DNA of 64,000 nt from Leeuwenhoekiella blandensis MED217 (GCF_000152985.1 NZ_CH672395.1:1216567-1280566), one strand, 5' to 3'; counted from the first letter of the stretch, positions 9,332 through 18,165 are shown. Notes: generated from the sequence alone by a model not told the origin. Made by a program: numbers and translations.

Positions 9332-11063
9332 GTTGACCTTTGTACATAGCGCCTATTGGATTCCGGGATTGATTGCTGCGGTAATATTATTCGTAGTTTT
9401 TGTAGTGAAAGAATGGCCGCGCAGAAGCAGCAGTTTTGTGTTGCGTCTTGTAGCGGGATTGGTAGCCGTTATGGCACTCTTGGCAATCGCTTTAAAACCG
9501 GCGCAGTGGAGTCTGGTTGAAGGAAAACAAGGAGTTTTACTCACTTCAGGATATCAGGAAGCACAGCTGGATAGTTTGCGGGAAACAAATCCTGAGTTAA
9601 AGGAGTTGGTGTATCAAGACCATATCGACCGGGACGAATTGGATTCAATCTCCCAACTTTTTATTCTGGGAAGTGGAATACAACCGTATGATTTTTGGCA
9701 GTTAGAAGGAAGAACTGTAAACCTTTTACAAACGGAAATCCCTGATGGAATCGATCAGCTTAAGTATTCAAAAACACTGGCAGAAGGAGAAGATTTAAAC
9801 CTGACGGCCCGGTACACTAAGCCGAAACCCGGAAATCAAATCGTATTGCAAGCCCCGGGAAATTTAGGGTTAGATTCGATTAAATTTACGTCTAAAGCAG
9901 ATACGGTTTTTTCGCTTCAAGCGACAGTAAAAGCCCCGGGAGATTTTGTGTATACTGTAGCGGAGAAGGATTCGCTGGGAACTCTGGTGAACAATCAACC
10001 TTTACCAGTACACATAAGCCCGGAAAAGCAATTGAACGTTGTGATGCTTTCGGCATTTCCGTCTTTTGAGTTCAAGTACTTAAAGAATTATCTGGCAGAG
10101 TTGAACCATCAGGTTTTGGTGCGCAGTCAGTTGACGCAAGGCCGGTTCAAGTATGAATATTTCAATCAAGAGCGGAAGTCTTTTAATGCGTTGGCTACTT
10201 CCGGTTTGAAGGATTTAGATTTACTAATTCTCGATGCGGGAGCCTGGCAATCCCTTTCCCGAAACGAACAAAACAGTATCAAAGAAGCAGTAACGCAGGA
10301 AGGACTGGGCGTGTTTGTGATGCCTAGTGAAGACCTGTTTTACGGCAGTCAGCCCTTGATCGATTTTAAGTTCACCCGAACCGCACAGACGGAAGTTGAG
10401 CTACAAGACGGCACAGTAGTTTCAACCTTTGGCTACTATTTAGATCCTGCAACCAACTTTAATGCGACACTAAAGTCGGGAAATCAAATTTTGGCCGGAC
10501 AACGATTCTTAGGATTTGGAAGCGTAAGCACCACCGTATTGTCGAATACCTATGCCTTGCAATTAAAAGGAAATCAGGAGCGGTATAACAGGTTATGGAG
10601 TGCACTATTAACCTCGGTACTCAAACCGGAAAGCGATGTGGTCTTCTGGGAAGAACGGGGAGGAATAGGTACACCTAACGAACCCTACACCATAAAATTT
10701 CGCACTGCGGTTTCTGAATTCACCCTGACCGATACAGATGGGAATTCCATTCCTGTCATACAAGATCCAGACATCCCCGAGTTATGGTTAGCCACATTTT
10801 ATCCCGAAGAAACCGGTTGGTTTACCTTAAGATTTTCCACAGGAGATACGGTTTCAGAATATGCATATTATGTGTTTGCCGAAGTGGATTGGAAAGCTAG
10901 AGCAGCGCAGGGGCTCACCAAAGCCAATCAGGACTTTTTTAGAAAAGGAGATGCTGAAGTAGAAGAACTTCAAGTTAAACGTCCTATCAATCCAATATAC
11001 TTTTTTGTTCTCTTTGTGCTGGCTATGGGCTATTTATGGTTGGAGCCAAAGCTGCAAAGTTAA
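9318..11063 (+). CDS. Membrane protein closing the MoxR-type operon
   Basis: This 581-residue protein overlaps the upstream gene by 14 bp. It has two N-terminal membrane helices (about residues 12-28 and 42-60) and one C-terminal helix (YFFVLFVLAMGYLWL), with a large presumably periplasmic region between them. The part around LLILDAGAWQSLSRNEQNSIKE resembles the glutamine-amidotransferase-like fold found in comparable proteins, without an obvious catalytic Cys. It is the standard last membrane component of this operon type in Bacteroidota. No function can be assigned. An alternative ATG lies 6 bp inside the gene. Confidence 0.75.
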   Translation: MPMSELTFVHSAYWIPGLIAAVILFVVFVVKEWPRRSSSFVLRLVAGLVAVMALLAIALKPAQWSLVEGKQGVLLTSGYQEAQLDSLRETNPELKELVYQDHIDRDELDSISQLFILGSGIQPYDFWQLEGRTVNLLQTEIPDGIDQLKYSKTLAEGEDLNLTARYTKPKPGNQIVLQAPGNLGLDSIKFTSKADTVFSLQATVKAPGDFVYTVAEKDSLGTLVNNQPLPVHISPEKQLNVVMLSAFPSFEFKYLKNYLAELNHQVLVRSQLTQGRFKYEYFNQERKSFNALATSGLKDLDLLILDAGAWQSLSRNEQNSIKEAVTQEGLGVFVMPSEDLFYGSQPLIDFKFTRTAQTEVELQDGTVVSTFGYYLDPATNFNATLKSGNQILAGQRFLGFGSVSTTVLSNTYALQLKGNQERYNRLWSALLTSVLKPESDVVFWEERGGIGTPNEPYTIKFRTAVSEFTLTDTDGNSIPVIQDPDIPELWLATFYPEETGWFTLRFSTGDTVSEYAYYVFAEVDWKARAAQGLTKANQDFFRKGDAEVEELQVKRPINPIYFFVLFVLAMGYLWLEPKLQS

Positions 11064-11118
11064 ATTCTAATACGATTTCTTAAAATATATCATTTGGGCT
11101 TATAAAATTTAGAAAGCC

Positions 11119-11135
11119 TTAGCATATGATGCTAA
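11119..11135. promoter_or_regulatory. Short perfect inverted repeat between operons
   Basis: TTAGCAT-ATG-ATGCTAA is a perfect 7-bp inverted repeat in the gap between the MoxR-type operon and the small secreted protein. No T-run follows, so an operator or weak hairpin is more likely than a terminator. Function unknown. Confidence 0.35.
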
Positions 11136-11200
11136 AGTACTTTTAATCTTTTGCTGGTGAGCGCTAATGCTTTGTAAATTAGAATTATAAATTTTGAACG

Positions 11201-11500
11201 ATGAAAACTTTACTAAGCATATTCAGCATAATCACACTAAGTTTAAGCACCGCGGTAATACCGGTGAATGATGATCCTAGCACCCAACAACTCACCTTTG
11301 ATGGCTATGAAGGCGGGTACTATTTTTTCTCAGACGAAGCCTATCAAGCCGTGGTTCTGGAAAGTGATTCAGAACTTGTGATGGACCTAAAAAATAATGA
11401 TGCGGTAGGTGAGCAATTTGAGGTAGCTTACGAACCTAAAGCACAAACTGAGACTTCTTCAAGTCAAGGTACCATTGAAAGCATTAAAAAAATTAAATAA
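11201..11500 (+). CDS. Small exported hypothetical protein
   Basis: This 99-residue protein has an N-terminal signal peptide (MKTLLSIFSIITLSLSTAVIP) and an acidic mature part with no domain I recognise. The middle (FDGYEGGYYFFSDEAYQAVVL) looks like a compact beta-rich segment, and the tail is low-complexity Thr/Ser/Lys. It stands alone: 137 bp separate it from the upstream operon and a strong terminator lies just downstream. It is probably periplasmic, with unknown function. Confidence 0.7.
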   Translation: MKTLLSIFSIITLSLSTAVIPVNDDPSTQQLTFDGYEGGYYFFSDEAYQAVVLESDSELVMDLKNNDAVGEQFEVAYEPKAQTETSSSQGTIESIKKIK

Positions 11501-11525
11501 TTTATTTTGATTCCCCTCAACGAGA

Positions 11526-11555
11526 AAGTCCGGATTGTGAATCCGGACTTTTTTT
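11526..11555 (+). terminator. Rho-independent terminator
   Basis: A perfect 11-bp stem (AAGTCCGGATT paired with AATCCGGACTT) with a 3-base loop is followed by a run of T. It ends the transcript of the small exported protein and also marks the boundary to the minus-strand nitroreductase. Confidence 0.95.
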
Positions 11556-11620
11556 AGGTCTACACTTTTCGGAAGATTAAATCCTAAAAGCTATAGTGTA
11601 GAATGCTTCGGGCTGTATGC

Positions 11621-12253
11621 TTATTTAATTTCGGTGATGAAATCCTCTTTAGGCGTACGCACTTTTTTCATATTCACTAACCAATCATTATCGGCATCGC
11701 GATAGCCCAAAGTGAGCAACAAGGTACTTTTATAACCAGAACCTTCCAATTCTAATAATTTATCTACTTCCGCAGGAACAAAACCTTCCATAGGCGTTGC
11801 ATCAACTTTTTGTTCTGCCGCAGCAGCGATAGCCATCGCAAAAGAGATATAACTTTGTTTTGAAGCGTGATCTGCCTGCCACTCTTTACCTAAGGGTTCG
11901 TACAAACTCATAATATTTTGCTTGTAATCATCCATGGTTTCGTGCGGTAACCCACGCTGATCCATCGTATAATTAAAAACAGCACTTACGCGCGCATCGG
12001 TATACCCGTCCCAGGCAGCAAAAACCAATAAATGCGAGCAATCGGTAACCTGGCTTTGATTCCAGGCCACATTCTTAATTTTTTCAAGTAATTCCTTATT
12101 GGAGATCACAAATACTTTATACGGCTGTAATCCCGAAGAAGAAGGTGCCAGGCGGGCAGCTTCTAAAATATAATCCAGTTTTTCCTGAGGTACTTCAGCA
12201 CCATTCATACTTTTGGCTGCGTAGCGCCATTTTAGATCATCTAATAAACTCAT
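11621..12253 (-). CDS. NAD(P)H-dependent nitroreductase family oxidoreductase
   Basis: This 210-residue flavoprotein is of the NfsB/DrgA-like nitroreductase family, FMN enzymes that reduce nitro compounds or quinones with NAD(P)H. Family features visible are the N-terminal KWRYAAKSMNG segment, the APSSSGLQPY motif that contacts FMN, and the C-terminal GYRDADNDW segment. It is transcribed divergently from an HxlR regulator, a very common pairing in which the regulator responds to reactive electrophiles. The natural substrate is unknown. Confidence 0.92.
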   Translation of the reverse strand: MSLLDDLKWRYAAKSMNGAEVPQEKLDYILEAARLAPSSSGLQPYKVFVISNKELLEKIKNVAWNQSQVTDCSHLLVFAAWDGYTDARVSAVFNYTMDQRGLPHETMDDYKQNIMSLYEPLGKEWQADHASKQSYISFAMAIAAAAEQKVDATPMEGFVPAEVDKLLELEGSGYKSTLLLTLGYRDADNDWLVNMKKVRTPKEDFITEIK

Positions 12254-12273
12254 ATGCTAATATAATTTTTAAG

Positions 12274-12281
12274 CAAAATTA
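12274..12281 (-). promoter_or_regulatory. Putative -7 element of the nitroreductase gene
   Basis: On the minus strand this reads TAATTTTG, matching the Bacteroidota -7 consensus TAnnTTTG, about 20 bp before the nitroreductase start codon. A convincing -33 TTG at normal spacing was not found. Confidence 0.4.
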
Positions 12282-12291
12282 GCCAAGCATG

Positions 12292-12340
12292 GTTACATAA
12301 AGTAACTTTGTAACAAAATAGCTAGTAACATTAGAGTAAC
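12292..12340. promoter_or_regulatory. Candidate HxlR operator with repeated GTAAC motifs
   Basis: The divergent promoter region holds GTTAC-ATAAA-GTAAC (an inverted repeat at 12292-12306) plus further GTAAC copies at 12310, 12325 and 12336. Within it, TAACTTTG at 12303-12310 matches a plus-strand -7 element for the HxlR gene. The spacing and overlap suit autoregulation by the winged-helix regulator, but this is inferred from sequence only. Confidence 0.45.
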
Positions 12341-12346
12341 CGGGTT

Positions 12347-12706
12347 ATGTGTGAAGCAGATTTAAATTGTAAGGAGAAAATAAGAGCCATTCACGATACT
12401 ATGGATGTGCTGAGCGGCAAATGGAAAGTTTCGATCATCGCCTGTCTGTGTTTTCAGGGGATGCGATTCTCTGAATTGCTTCGGGAGGTCGAAGGTATTT
12501 CAGGCCGTATGCTCAGCAGAGAGCTCAAAGATCTCGAGATGAATAAGTTGATCGAGCGAACGGTGGTAGATACCAAGCCGGTAAGCGTGTTTTATAAGAT
12601 CACGCCTTATGGTGCTTCGTTAAAAGAATTAACCGATGTTATTGCCGAATGGGGCATCAAGCATCGCGCCGTGATCACCGAAGATTTTAACAAAGTCAGC
12701 GTATGA
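12347..12706 (+). CDS. HxlR-family transcriptional regulator
   Basis: This is a 119-residue winged-helix protein of the HxlR (DUF24) family. Visible features are DVLSGKWKVSIIACL, the RFSELLREVEGISGRMLSRELKDLE recognition region and the wing with YKITPYGASL. Two cysteines near the N-terminus (C2 and C8) could act as redox or electrophile sensors, as in related YodB/HypR proteins. It is divergent from the nitroreductase, which is its likely target. Its stop overlaps the start of the Fur-family gene by 4 bp, linking electrophile sensing to the metal cluster. Confidence 0.92.
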   Translation: MCEADLNCKEKIRAIHDTMDVLSGKWKVSIIACLCFQGMRFSELLREVEGISGRMLSRELKDLEMNKLIERTVVDTKPVSVFYKITPYGASLKELTDVIAEWGIKHRAVITEDFNKVSV

Positions 12707-13119
12707 ACGAGATCGAAAGCAAACTGAAACAAAAAGACGTGCGGCCTACAGCCATGCGTATGTTGATCTATAAGTTTATGGCCGAAAAGGAGGCGGCTCA
12801 AGCTTTGACCGATGTCGAACTGGCGTTTACTAAAGCAGATCGTACCACGGTGTATCGCACCCTAAAGACCTTTGAAGAAAAAGGGATCGTACATCAGATA
12901 GACGACGGTACCGGCGTGCTTAAATATGCGCTTTGCGAACCCGGATGCCGTTGCGATATCGATCGGGATTTGCATCTGCATTTCCACTGCAATTCCTGTG
13001 ACAAAACCATATGCCTTACCGAGCATAAAATACCTCACATCAATTTACCACAAGGCTTTATTGCCGAAGATGCCAATCTGGTGGTTAAAGGCATTTGTGA
13101 TGCCTGTAGCAGTTATTAA
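12703..13119 (+). CDS. Fur-family metalloregulator
   Basis: This 138-residue protein is of the Fur superfamily: an N-terminal winged helix (VRPTAMRMLIYKFM ... ADRTTVYRTLKTFEEKGIVH), a metal-binding histidine region (DLHLHFHC), and two CxxC structural zinc sites (HCNSCDKTICL and GICDACSSY). Whether it senses zinc (Zur), iron or peroxide cannot be decided from sequence. The downstream metal-export ATPase argues for zinc or a related divalent metal. Translation is coupled to the HxlR gene through an ATGA overlap. Confidence 0.9.
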   Translation: MNEIESKLKQKDVRPTAMRMLIYKFMAEKEAAQALTDVELAFTKADRTTVYRTLKTFEEKGIVHQIDDGTGVLKYALCEPGCRCDIDRDLHLHFHCNSCDKTICLTEHKIPHINLPQGFIAEDANLVVKGICDACSSY

Positions 13120-13160
13120 ATGCACTTCTGTTGCACGTTGCTTTTATAGAACTTGCAACT

Positions 13161-15122
13161 ATGAAAGAGCATAAACATCCTCATACGCATATAGCTGATG
13201 ACGCGTGCTGCGCCAAACACAGCAAAGCACCCGCTACAGAACATCAGCATCACCATACGTTGGATTTTAAAACCTACGCGCCCGGATTGTTCAGTTTTTT
13301 GATGCTGGCTTCAGGAATGCTGCTAGACCATTTTGAAGCTTCCTTTTTCAAAGAAAGCTTCCGCTTGATTTGGTATATCGTGGCCTATATTCCGGTAGGG
13401 ATCCCGGTGCTTAAAGACAGTTGGGAAAGCATTAAGAAGGGAGCGGTATTTACAGAATTTCTTTTGATGAGCATCGCAACGCTGGGCGCTTTTATTTTGG
13501 GCGAATATCCCGAAGGGGTTACGGTAATGTTGTTTTATGCCGTGGGCGAACTCTTTCAGCATGCTGCGGTGGATAAGGCCAAAAGCAACATCAAGGCACT
13601 GTTAGATGTACGGCCCAACGAAGCCCTGGTGTATCGCAATGCAAAGTTCACTCCGGTTGCTCCAGATGCTGTTGAAGTAGGGGAGCGGGTTCAGGTGCGG
13701 AAAGGTGAAAAAATACCTTTAGATGGAATCTTATTAAGTGCAAAAGCTTCATTGAATACGGCTGCCTTAACCGGAGAAAGTAAACCCGATACCATTACCC
13801 AAGGCGAAGCGGTTTACGCCGGAAGCATCAATAGGGATGAAGTGATCGAGCTGCAAACCACTGCGGTTTTTAAAGAAAGTGCGATCGCACGTATTCTGGA
13901 GTTAGTTCAAAATGCCACTTCGCGAAAGTCTAAAACCGAATTATTCATCCGAAAATTCGCTAAAGTTTACACACCTCTGGTGGCTTTTTTGGCCTTAGCC
14001 TTGACCTTTTTACCCTACTTCTTTGTTGCCGATTATGTCTTTAAAGAATGGTTATACCGCGCCCTGATCTTCCTCGTGATCTCGTGTCCCTGTGCTTTGG
14101 TGATCTCTATTCCTTTGGGATATTTTGGTGGTTTGGGTGCTGCTTCCCGCAACGGGATTCTATTCAAAGGTGCTTCTTTTCTGGATGCTATGACCAAAAT
14201 AAAGATCCTGGTCACCGATAAAACAGGAACCCTTACCCAAGGGGTGTTCCGTATAAAAACCATCGAAGTGCATAACGGATGGGACGAAACCCGGTTTATG
14301 GCTTATGTTAAAGCTATTGAAGCCCAATCGACCCACCCCATCGCCAAAGCGATTCAGGAGTACGATGTCGAGTTAGAAGATCTGGAGGTGAAGAACGTTG
14401 AGGAGCACAGCGGACAGGGACTGAAAGCAACCATTAATGGAAAAACGGTGCTTGCCGGAAATGCCGAGTTGCTGAACAACCATAATATCGAGGTTCCGCA
14501 AAGCCTCGATGCTATTGCGGAAACCTTGGTGCTCGTCGCCATTGAGGACCAATTTGCCGGTTATATCGTGGTTGCCGATGCGCTGAAGGCAGATGCTAAA
14601 ACAGCGATTCAAAAACTGAAAGAAGCAGGAGTGCAACAAACCGTGATGCTCTCGGGCGATAAGGACAGCATAACCCAACAAATAGCGCAAAGCCTGGGGA
14701 TCACGTGGGCAAAAGGCGGACTTTTACCGGAAGAGAAACTGCGTGAGGTGGAGGAATTACAGGCGCAAGGGAGTACCAAAGTAGCCTTTGTAGGCGACGG
14801 TATCAATGATGCGCCGGTCCTGGCAACGGCAGATGTCGGCATCGCTATGGGCGGTTTAGGAAGCGACGTGGCCATCGAAACTGCAGATGTGATCATTCAA
14901 AACGACGAACCTTCAAAAGTGGCGCAAGCCATGCAGATCGGAAGGTCTACCCGTAAGATCGTTTGGCAGAATATAGCTCTGGCATTTGGTGTAAAAGCAG
15001 CGGTTTTAATTCTGGGAGCCGGCGGACTTGCCACTATGTGGGAAGCGGTGTTTGCCGATGTGGGCGTAGCATTTCTCGCGATTCTTAATGCGATCCGCCT
15101 ACAAAATATGAAATGGAACTAG
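13161..15122 (+). CDS. Heavy-metal P1B-type ATPase (Zn/Cd/Co exporter)
   Basis: The gene encodes a P-type ATPase of about 653 residues that exports heavy metal ions at the cost of ATP. The phosphorylation motif DKTGTLT has its Asp at residue 353, the membrane metal site CPC is at C309-C311, and the hinge motif GDGINDAP is present near the C-terminus. The N-terminus lacks a ferredoxin-like HMA domain and instead is His/Cys-rich (HKHPHTH, ACCAKH, EHQHHHT), a likely metal-sensing tail. I use the ATG at 13161; an upstream in-frame TTG at 13131 would add 10 residues. It follows the Fur-type regulator by 41 bp and is probably controlled by it. CPC pumps usually move Zn, Cd or Pb. Confidence 0.93.
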   Translation: MKEHKHPHTHIADDACCAKHSKAPATEHQHHHTLDFKTYAPGLFSFLMLASGMLLDHFEASFFKESFRLIWYIVAYIPVGIPVLKDSWESIKKGAVFTEFLLMSIATLGAFILGEYPEGVTVMLFYAVGELFQHAAVDKAKSNIKALLDVRPNEALVYRNAKFTPVAPDAVEVGERVQVRKGEKIPLDGILLSAKASLNTAALTGESKPDTITQGEAVYAGSINRDEVIELQTTAVFKESAIARILELVQNATSRKSKTELFIRKFAKVYTPLVAFLALALTFLPYFFVADYVFKEWLYRALIFLVISCPCALVISIPLGYFGGLGAASRNGILFKGASFLDAMTKIKILVTDKTGTLTQGVFRIKTIEVHNGWDETRFMAYVKAIEAQSTHPIAKAIQEYDVELEDLEVKNVEEHSGQGLKATINGKTVLAGNAELLNNHNIEVPQSLDAIAETLVLVAIEDQFAGYIVVADALKADAKTAIQKLKEAGVQQTVMLSGDKDSITQQIAQSLGITWAKGGLLPEEKLREVEELQAQGSTKVAFVGDGINDAPVLATADVGIAMGGLGSDVAIETADVIIQNDEPSKVAQAMQIGRSTRKIVWQNIALAFGVKAAVLILGAGGLATMWEAVFADVGVAFLAILNAIRLQNMKWN

Positions 15123-15123
15123 C

Positions 15124-15783
15124 TTAAGGCTGAAGGTCGATCTTGTAATCGGTGATCTTCAGTTTTAAGATGCCGGTTTTGGTATCCATATTCCGCATGG
15201 TTTTGCGGTCTATTTTTGTGTCACTTCCCATAAAATTCAGTGGGATTTTAAGCTTTTCGATAGCAAAGGCAACTTCTACATAACTGGGCAACACCGTCGA
15301 TGCTCGATCGTATTCCATTTTGAGTTTATAGGTACCGTTCTTTTTGGTAGTGATCTCGGAGGCAGTGATGCGTTGCTGTTCTGTATCCAGAAACAAGGTT
15401 GCCAGCGCCATATCTGAGTCTTCACCGGTAGGAATCACATTGAGCACTTTTACTGGGGTTCCGTCAAGTGTTTGCATCCCGCGATCTACGGTGATAAACG
15501 GATGTTCAAACAATTCAGAAAGTGTAAAATCAAGACCGCGTTTGGGTAAGATCACAAAGTCATCACTAGAGAATTTGAGGTCTTTCCCACGCTGATATTC
15601 CATCGTAGCGCGTTTAGTGGGCATATTGATAAACGGCGCGTCGAGATCTAGTTGAAGCTTTGCCGAAAAGGTATTCACAGCGTCCATCTTTGCTTTTATA
15701 GCGAGTAAATCGGCATCAATTTCCTGAGCATTGCAGTTCAAACCGAACAGTAAAAAAGCGATTAAATATAAGGGTTTTATCAT
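15124..15783 (-). CDS. LolA-like periplasmic outer-membrane lipoprotein carrier family protein
   Basis: This 219-residue protein has a signal peptide ending at NCNAQ and the periplasmic fold of LolA-type lipoprotein carriers (repeated beta strands with AKLQLDLDAP, TKRATMEYQRGKDLKFSS). It overlaps the upstream permease gene by 4 bp and is the last gene of the minus-strand ABC operon, so it may serve that transporter rather than being the housekeeping LolA. Its stop faces the stop of the metal ATPase with only 1 bp between them. Confidence 0.72.
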   Translation of the reverse strand: MIKPLYLIAFLLFGLNCNAQEIDADLLAIKAKMDAVNTFSAKLQLDLDAPFINMPTKRATMEYQRGKDLKFSSDDFVILPKRGLDFTLSELFEHPFITVDRGMQTLDGTPVKVLNVIPTGEDSDMALATLFLDTEQQRITASEITTKKNGTYKLKMEYDRASTVLPSYVEVAFAIEKLKIPLNFMGSDTKIDRKTMRNMDTKTGILKLKITDYKIDLQP

Positions 15784-16613
15784 CCTACATCTTGTTTAGT
15801 AAACAGGTACATTCCGCCAAGGGCGACTAAAAAAGTATACACAGTCAACGCGATATTATCGATTAGAATCTCCTGTAATTGCAATTCGTAATCAAAAAAG
15901 CGCTGCCAAGAATTGGTAAGTTTAGCAAAGAAAAAACGTTCCATACTACCTAAACCGAAATCGGCTTTTAAAAGCAGCGAACTCAAAATAAGAAAGAAGG
16001 CTGAGGCGATCCAGGTTTTTGCAGGTTCTTTCAACAGTATCCCAAGCGTAACACTAACCGTCGTAAAAAAAAGCATACTCAAAGTTCCCGAAGCGAAGGC
16101 CATCAGGATGCGTTTAAATGCTTCTTCCGCAGGAAAAAAATTGAGCGTTCCCAAATACACCACCAGATCACCGCTACCAAAAATACCATAGGCGAGGACA
16201 AAGGTACTCGCCATTAGCAAAAGCAACATCAACAATGTGAAAATCGCTGAGGTAAGATATTTGGCCAGCATTAATTTACGCTTGCTTACGGCCTGAAGCA
16301 TCAGCGTTTTTAATGTGCCGTTTTTATATTCTTCGGTGATGAGGGCCGAGCTGACGATCATTAAGATGAGTGGTAGATTAAACCACAGCGAGTTAAGAAT
16401 GATGTAGAGCAGCAAGTTTCCGTTTAAAAGTGTTCCTTCAAAATAGAAGGATTGCCGCAGATTGTCGAGTAATAATTCTAAGATCGTTGCCCCTTGAAAG
16501 TAGGCGGCGATAAGAATGATAAACTCGATAAGCAAGACCGCAGCGACCGCATACCAGGTTTTACTTTCTCTAAAAAGCTTAAATAATTCAGCTTTTAATA
16601 AGGGAATCATCAT
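15780..16613 (-). CDS. ABC-2 type transporter permease
   Basis: This 277-residue integral membrane protein has about six predicted helices, including AVAAVLLIEFIILIAAYF near the N-terminus, YIILNSLWFNLPLILMIVSSALI, and TLLMLLLLMASTFVLAYGIF. The motif EEYKNGTLKTLMLQAVSKRKLMLAKYL after the second helix is characteristic of ABC-2 permeases. It overlaps the ATPase gene upstream and the LolA-like gene downstream by 4 bp each, so the three are translationally coupled. The substrate is unknown. Confidence 0.9.
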   Translation of the reverse strand: MMIPLLKAELFKLFRESKTWYAVAAVLLIEFIILIAAYFQGATILELLLDNLRQSFYFEGTLLNGNLLLYIILNSLWFNLPLILMIVSSALITEEYKNGTLKTLMLQAVSKRKLMLAKYLTSAIFTLLMLLLLMASTFVLAYGIFGSGDLVVYLGTLNFFPAEEAFKRILMAFASGTLSMLFFTTVSVTLGILLKEPAKTWIASAFFLILSSLLLKADFGLGSMERFFFAKLTNSWQRFFDYELQLQEILIDNIALTVYTFLVALGGMYLFTKQDVG

Positions 16614-17461
16614 GCGTTAAGCGGAATTATAAGTTGTTCTAAGGAAATGTTGGGAACACATGAATGTACCTCATATCCTTCTTCTAAAGTGCTTCGGAGT
16701 ACGGCTGAAATTGGAACGTGTTCACAATTGATGGTCACCGTGTTTGTCTCGGCGTGCAGCACATAGGGTTGAAGACTTTGAGCTTTTTCAATAGCAGTTC
16801 CTGTGAGTGTATATACCGATATAAGCGCGTTGAGCAGGGTTTGCGTAGGACCTTCATTAACGATTTTACCTTGATCGATCACATACAGATAATCGCAGGA
16901 CTTTTGAAGTTCTGCCATCAGATGCGACGAAACCAAGATTGCGATATTTTGTTGCGCAAGTGTTTTAATCAATTGAATAAGCGAAGCCACTCCCGTAGGA
17001 TCCAAACCAGAAAAAGGTTCGTCTAAAATTAGCATATCAGGCGCGTTGAGTAAAGCGATGGCAATGCCCAGACGCTGCTTCATCCCCATCGAAAAGTTGC
17101 GCACAGGATCTTTACGATCTAGTGGAAGTCCCACTTGAGTTAAATAATTTTCCAGCGAAGTGCGATCTGCCGGAGCAGCTTGAATTTGAGCAAAAAGTTT
17201 GAGGTTTTCGTAAGCGTTGAGGTAGGGGTACAGTCCCGGTTCTTCGATCACAGCACCTATAGGTTTAGCTTGTTTTGAAGCAATATGCACCTCACCAGAA
17301 TCTGGCGTAACTAACCCACAGAGTATTTTAAACAGGGTGGTTTTTCCTGCACCGTTGCGACCTAAGAGTCCGCTGATTTTTCCGGGTTCAAGAGCGATCG
17401 AAACCGCATCGAGCACCTTTCCTGATTTATAGGATTTGCTCAGCTTGATCGCATTTAGCAT
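16610..17461 (-). CDS. ABC transporter ATP-binding protein
   Basis: This 283-residue ABC ATPase energises the adjacent permease. Visible motifs are Walker A (GRNGAGKTT, residues about 34-42), the signature region (NFSMGMKQRLGIA), Walker B (MLILDEPFSGLDP) and the switch histidine (ILVSSHL). The C-terminal ~70 residues after the nucleotide-binding domain resemble those of the DrrA/CcmA class. Its start overlaps the end of the upstream 181-residue membrane protein gene by 7 bp. Substrate unknown. Confidence 0.95.
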   Translation of the reverse strand: MLNAIKLSKSYKSGKVLDAVSIALEPGKISGLLGRNGAGKTTLFKILCGLVTPDSGEVHIASKQAKPIGAVIEEPGLYPYLNAYENLKLFAQIQAAPADRTSLENYLTQVGLPLDRKDPVRNFSMGMKQRLGIAIALLNAPDMLILDEPFSGLDPTGVASLIQLIKTLAQQNIAILVSSHLMAELQKSCDYLYVIDQGKIVNEGPTQTLLNALISVYTLTGTAIEKAQSLQPYVLHAETNTVTINCEHVPISAVLRSTLEEGYEVHSCVPNISLEQLIIPLNA

Positions 17462-18000
17462 TCCGTTGTGATTTTTTGTGCGTTTCTAAATTCAAATTTT
17501 GGTTCGTAATATTTCTCTAAAAAGGTACGGGACCAAAAGTATTTTTTAAAAGGAAACAACGGATCCTGAATCATAAACTGCGGGATAAAGTGATACCATT
17601 TTATACCCGCTTGCGCATAATGCTGTTTGATCTCCGTTTCCATTCCTAATTCTTTAGCAGCAGCGTATAACGCCATGCGCTGGCATTTACTGCCTTTGTA
17701 ATGTTCTGCGATTTTAGGCGTAAACCCGTGCTGAAACAAGTGATCTTTGATGCGTTTGTAGTTTTGAAAACGCGACCAGACATCCATCGTCACCAGAAAA
17801 ATATGAATGAAAGAAAACATCAGGCACCACAACCAGAACGCGATGATAAGTATTGTTTTTTCGGTGTAGGCTTCTACAAATTTAGTGTAGTAAAAAACCG
17901 TTTCCAGAATAAACAAAAACAACGCGCCATATAAGAGTTTGCTTACATTCCAATAGGAAACAAAGGTGCTGGGTTGTTTAGGTAAATCACTAAAGTGCAT
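17455..18000 (-). CDS. Hypothetical membrane protein, first gene of the ABC operon
   Basis: This 181-residue protein has two membrane helices (about residues 22-40 and 50-70: LYGALFLFILETVFYYTKFV and ILIIAFWLWCLMFSFIHIFL), followed by a basic, aromatic-rich cytoplasmic part (KYFWSRTFLEKYYEPKFEF). No family was recognised. It overlaps the ABC ATPase gene by 7 bp and likely leads the four-gene transcript; it may be an accessory subunit. Confidence 0.72.
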   Translation of the reverse strand: MHFSDLPKQPSTFVSYWNVSKLLYGALFLFILETVFYYTKFVEAYTEKTILIIAFWLWCLMFSFIHIFLVTMDVWSRFQNYKRIKDHLFQHGFTPKIAEHYKGSKCQRMALYAAAKELGMETEIKQHYAQAGIKWYHFIPQFMIQDPLFPFKKYFWSRTFLEKYYEPKFEFRNAQKITTEC

Positions 18001-18165
18001 GAATAAACGGGCTGAGTGCTACAAGTATACGCATTTACAGGTTTTGATAACAAGAAAGGCTTAGGATTAACGGTATTTTTTAGGGATTAGTAGTGCACAG
18101 CGCAATTTTAGAGTATTCTTAAAAATATGGTCAGCGTGCGTACAATTTGATATAAATACTATAAA

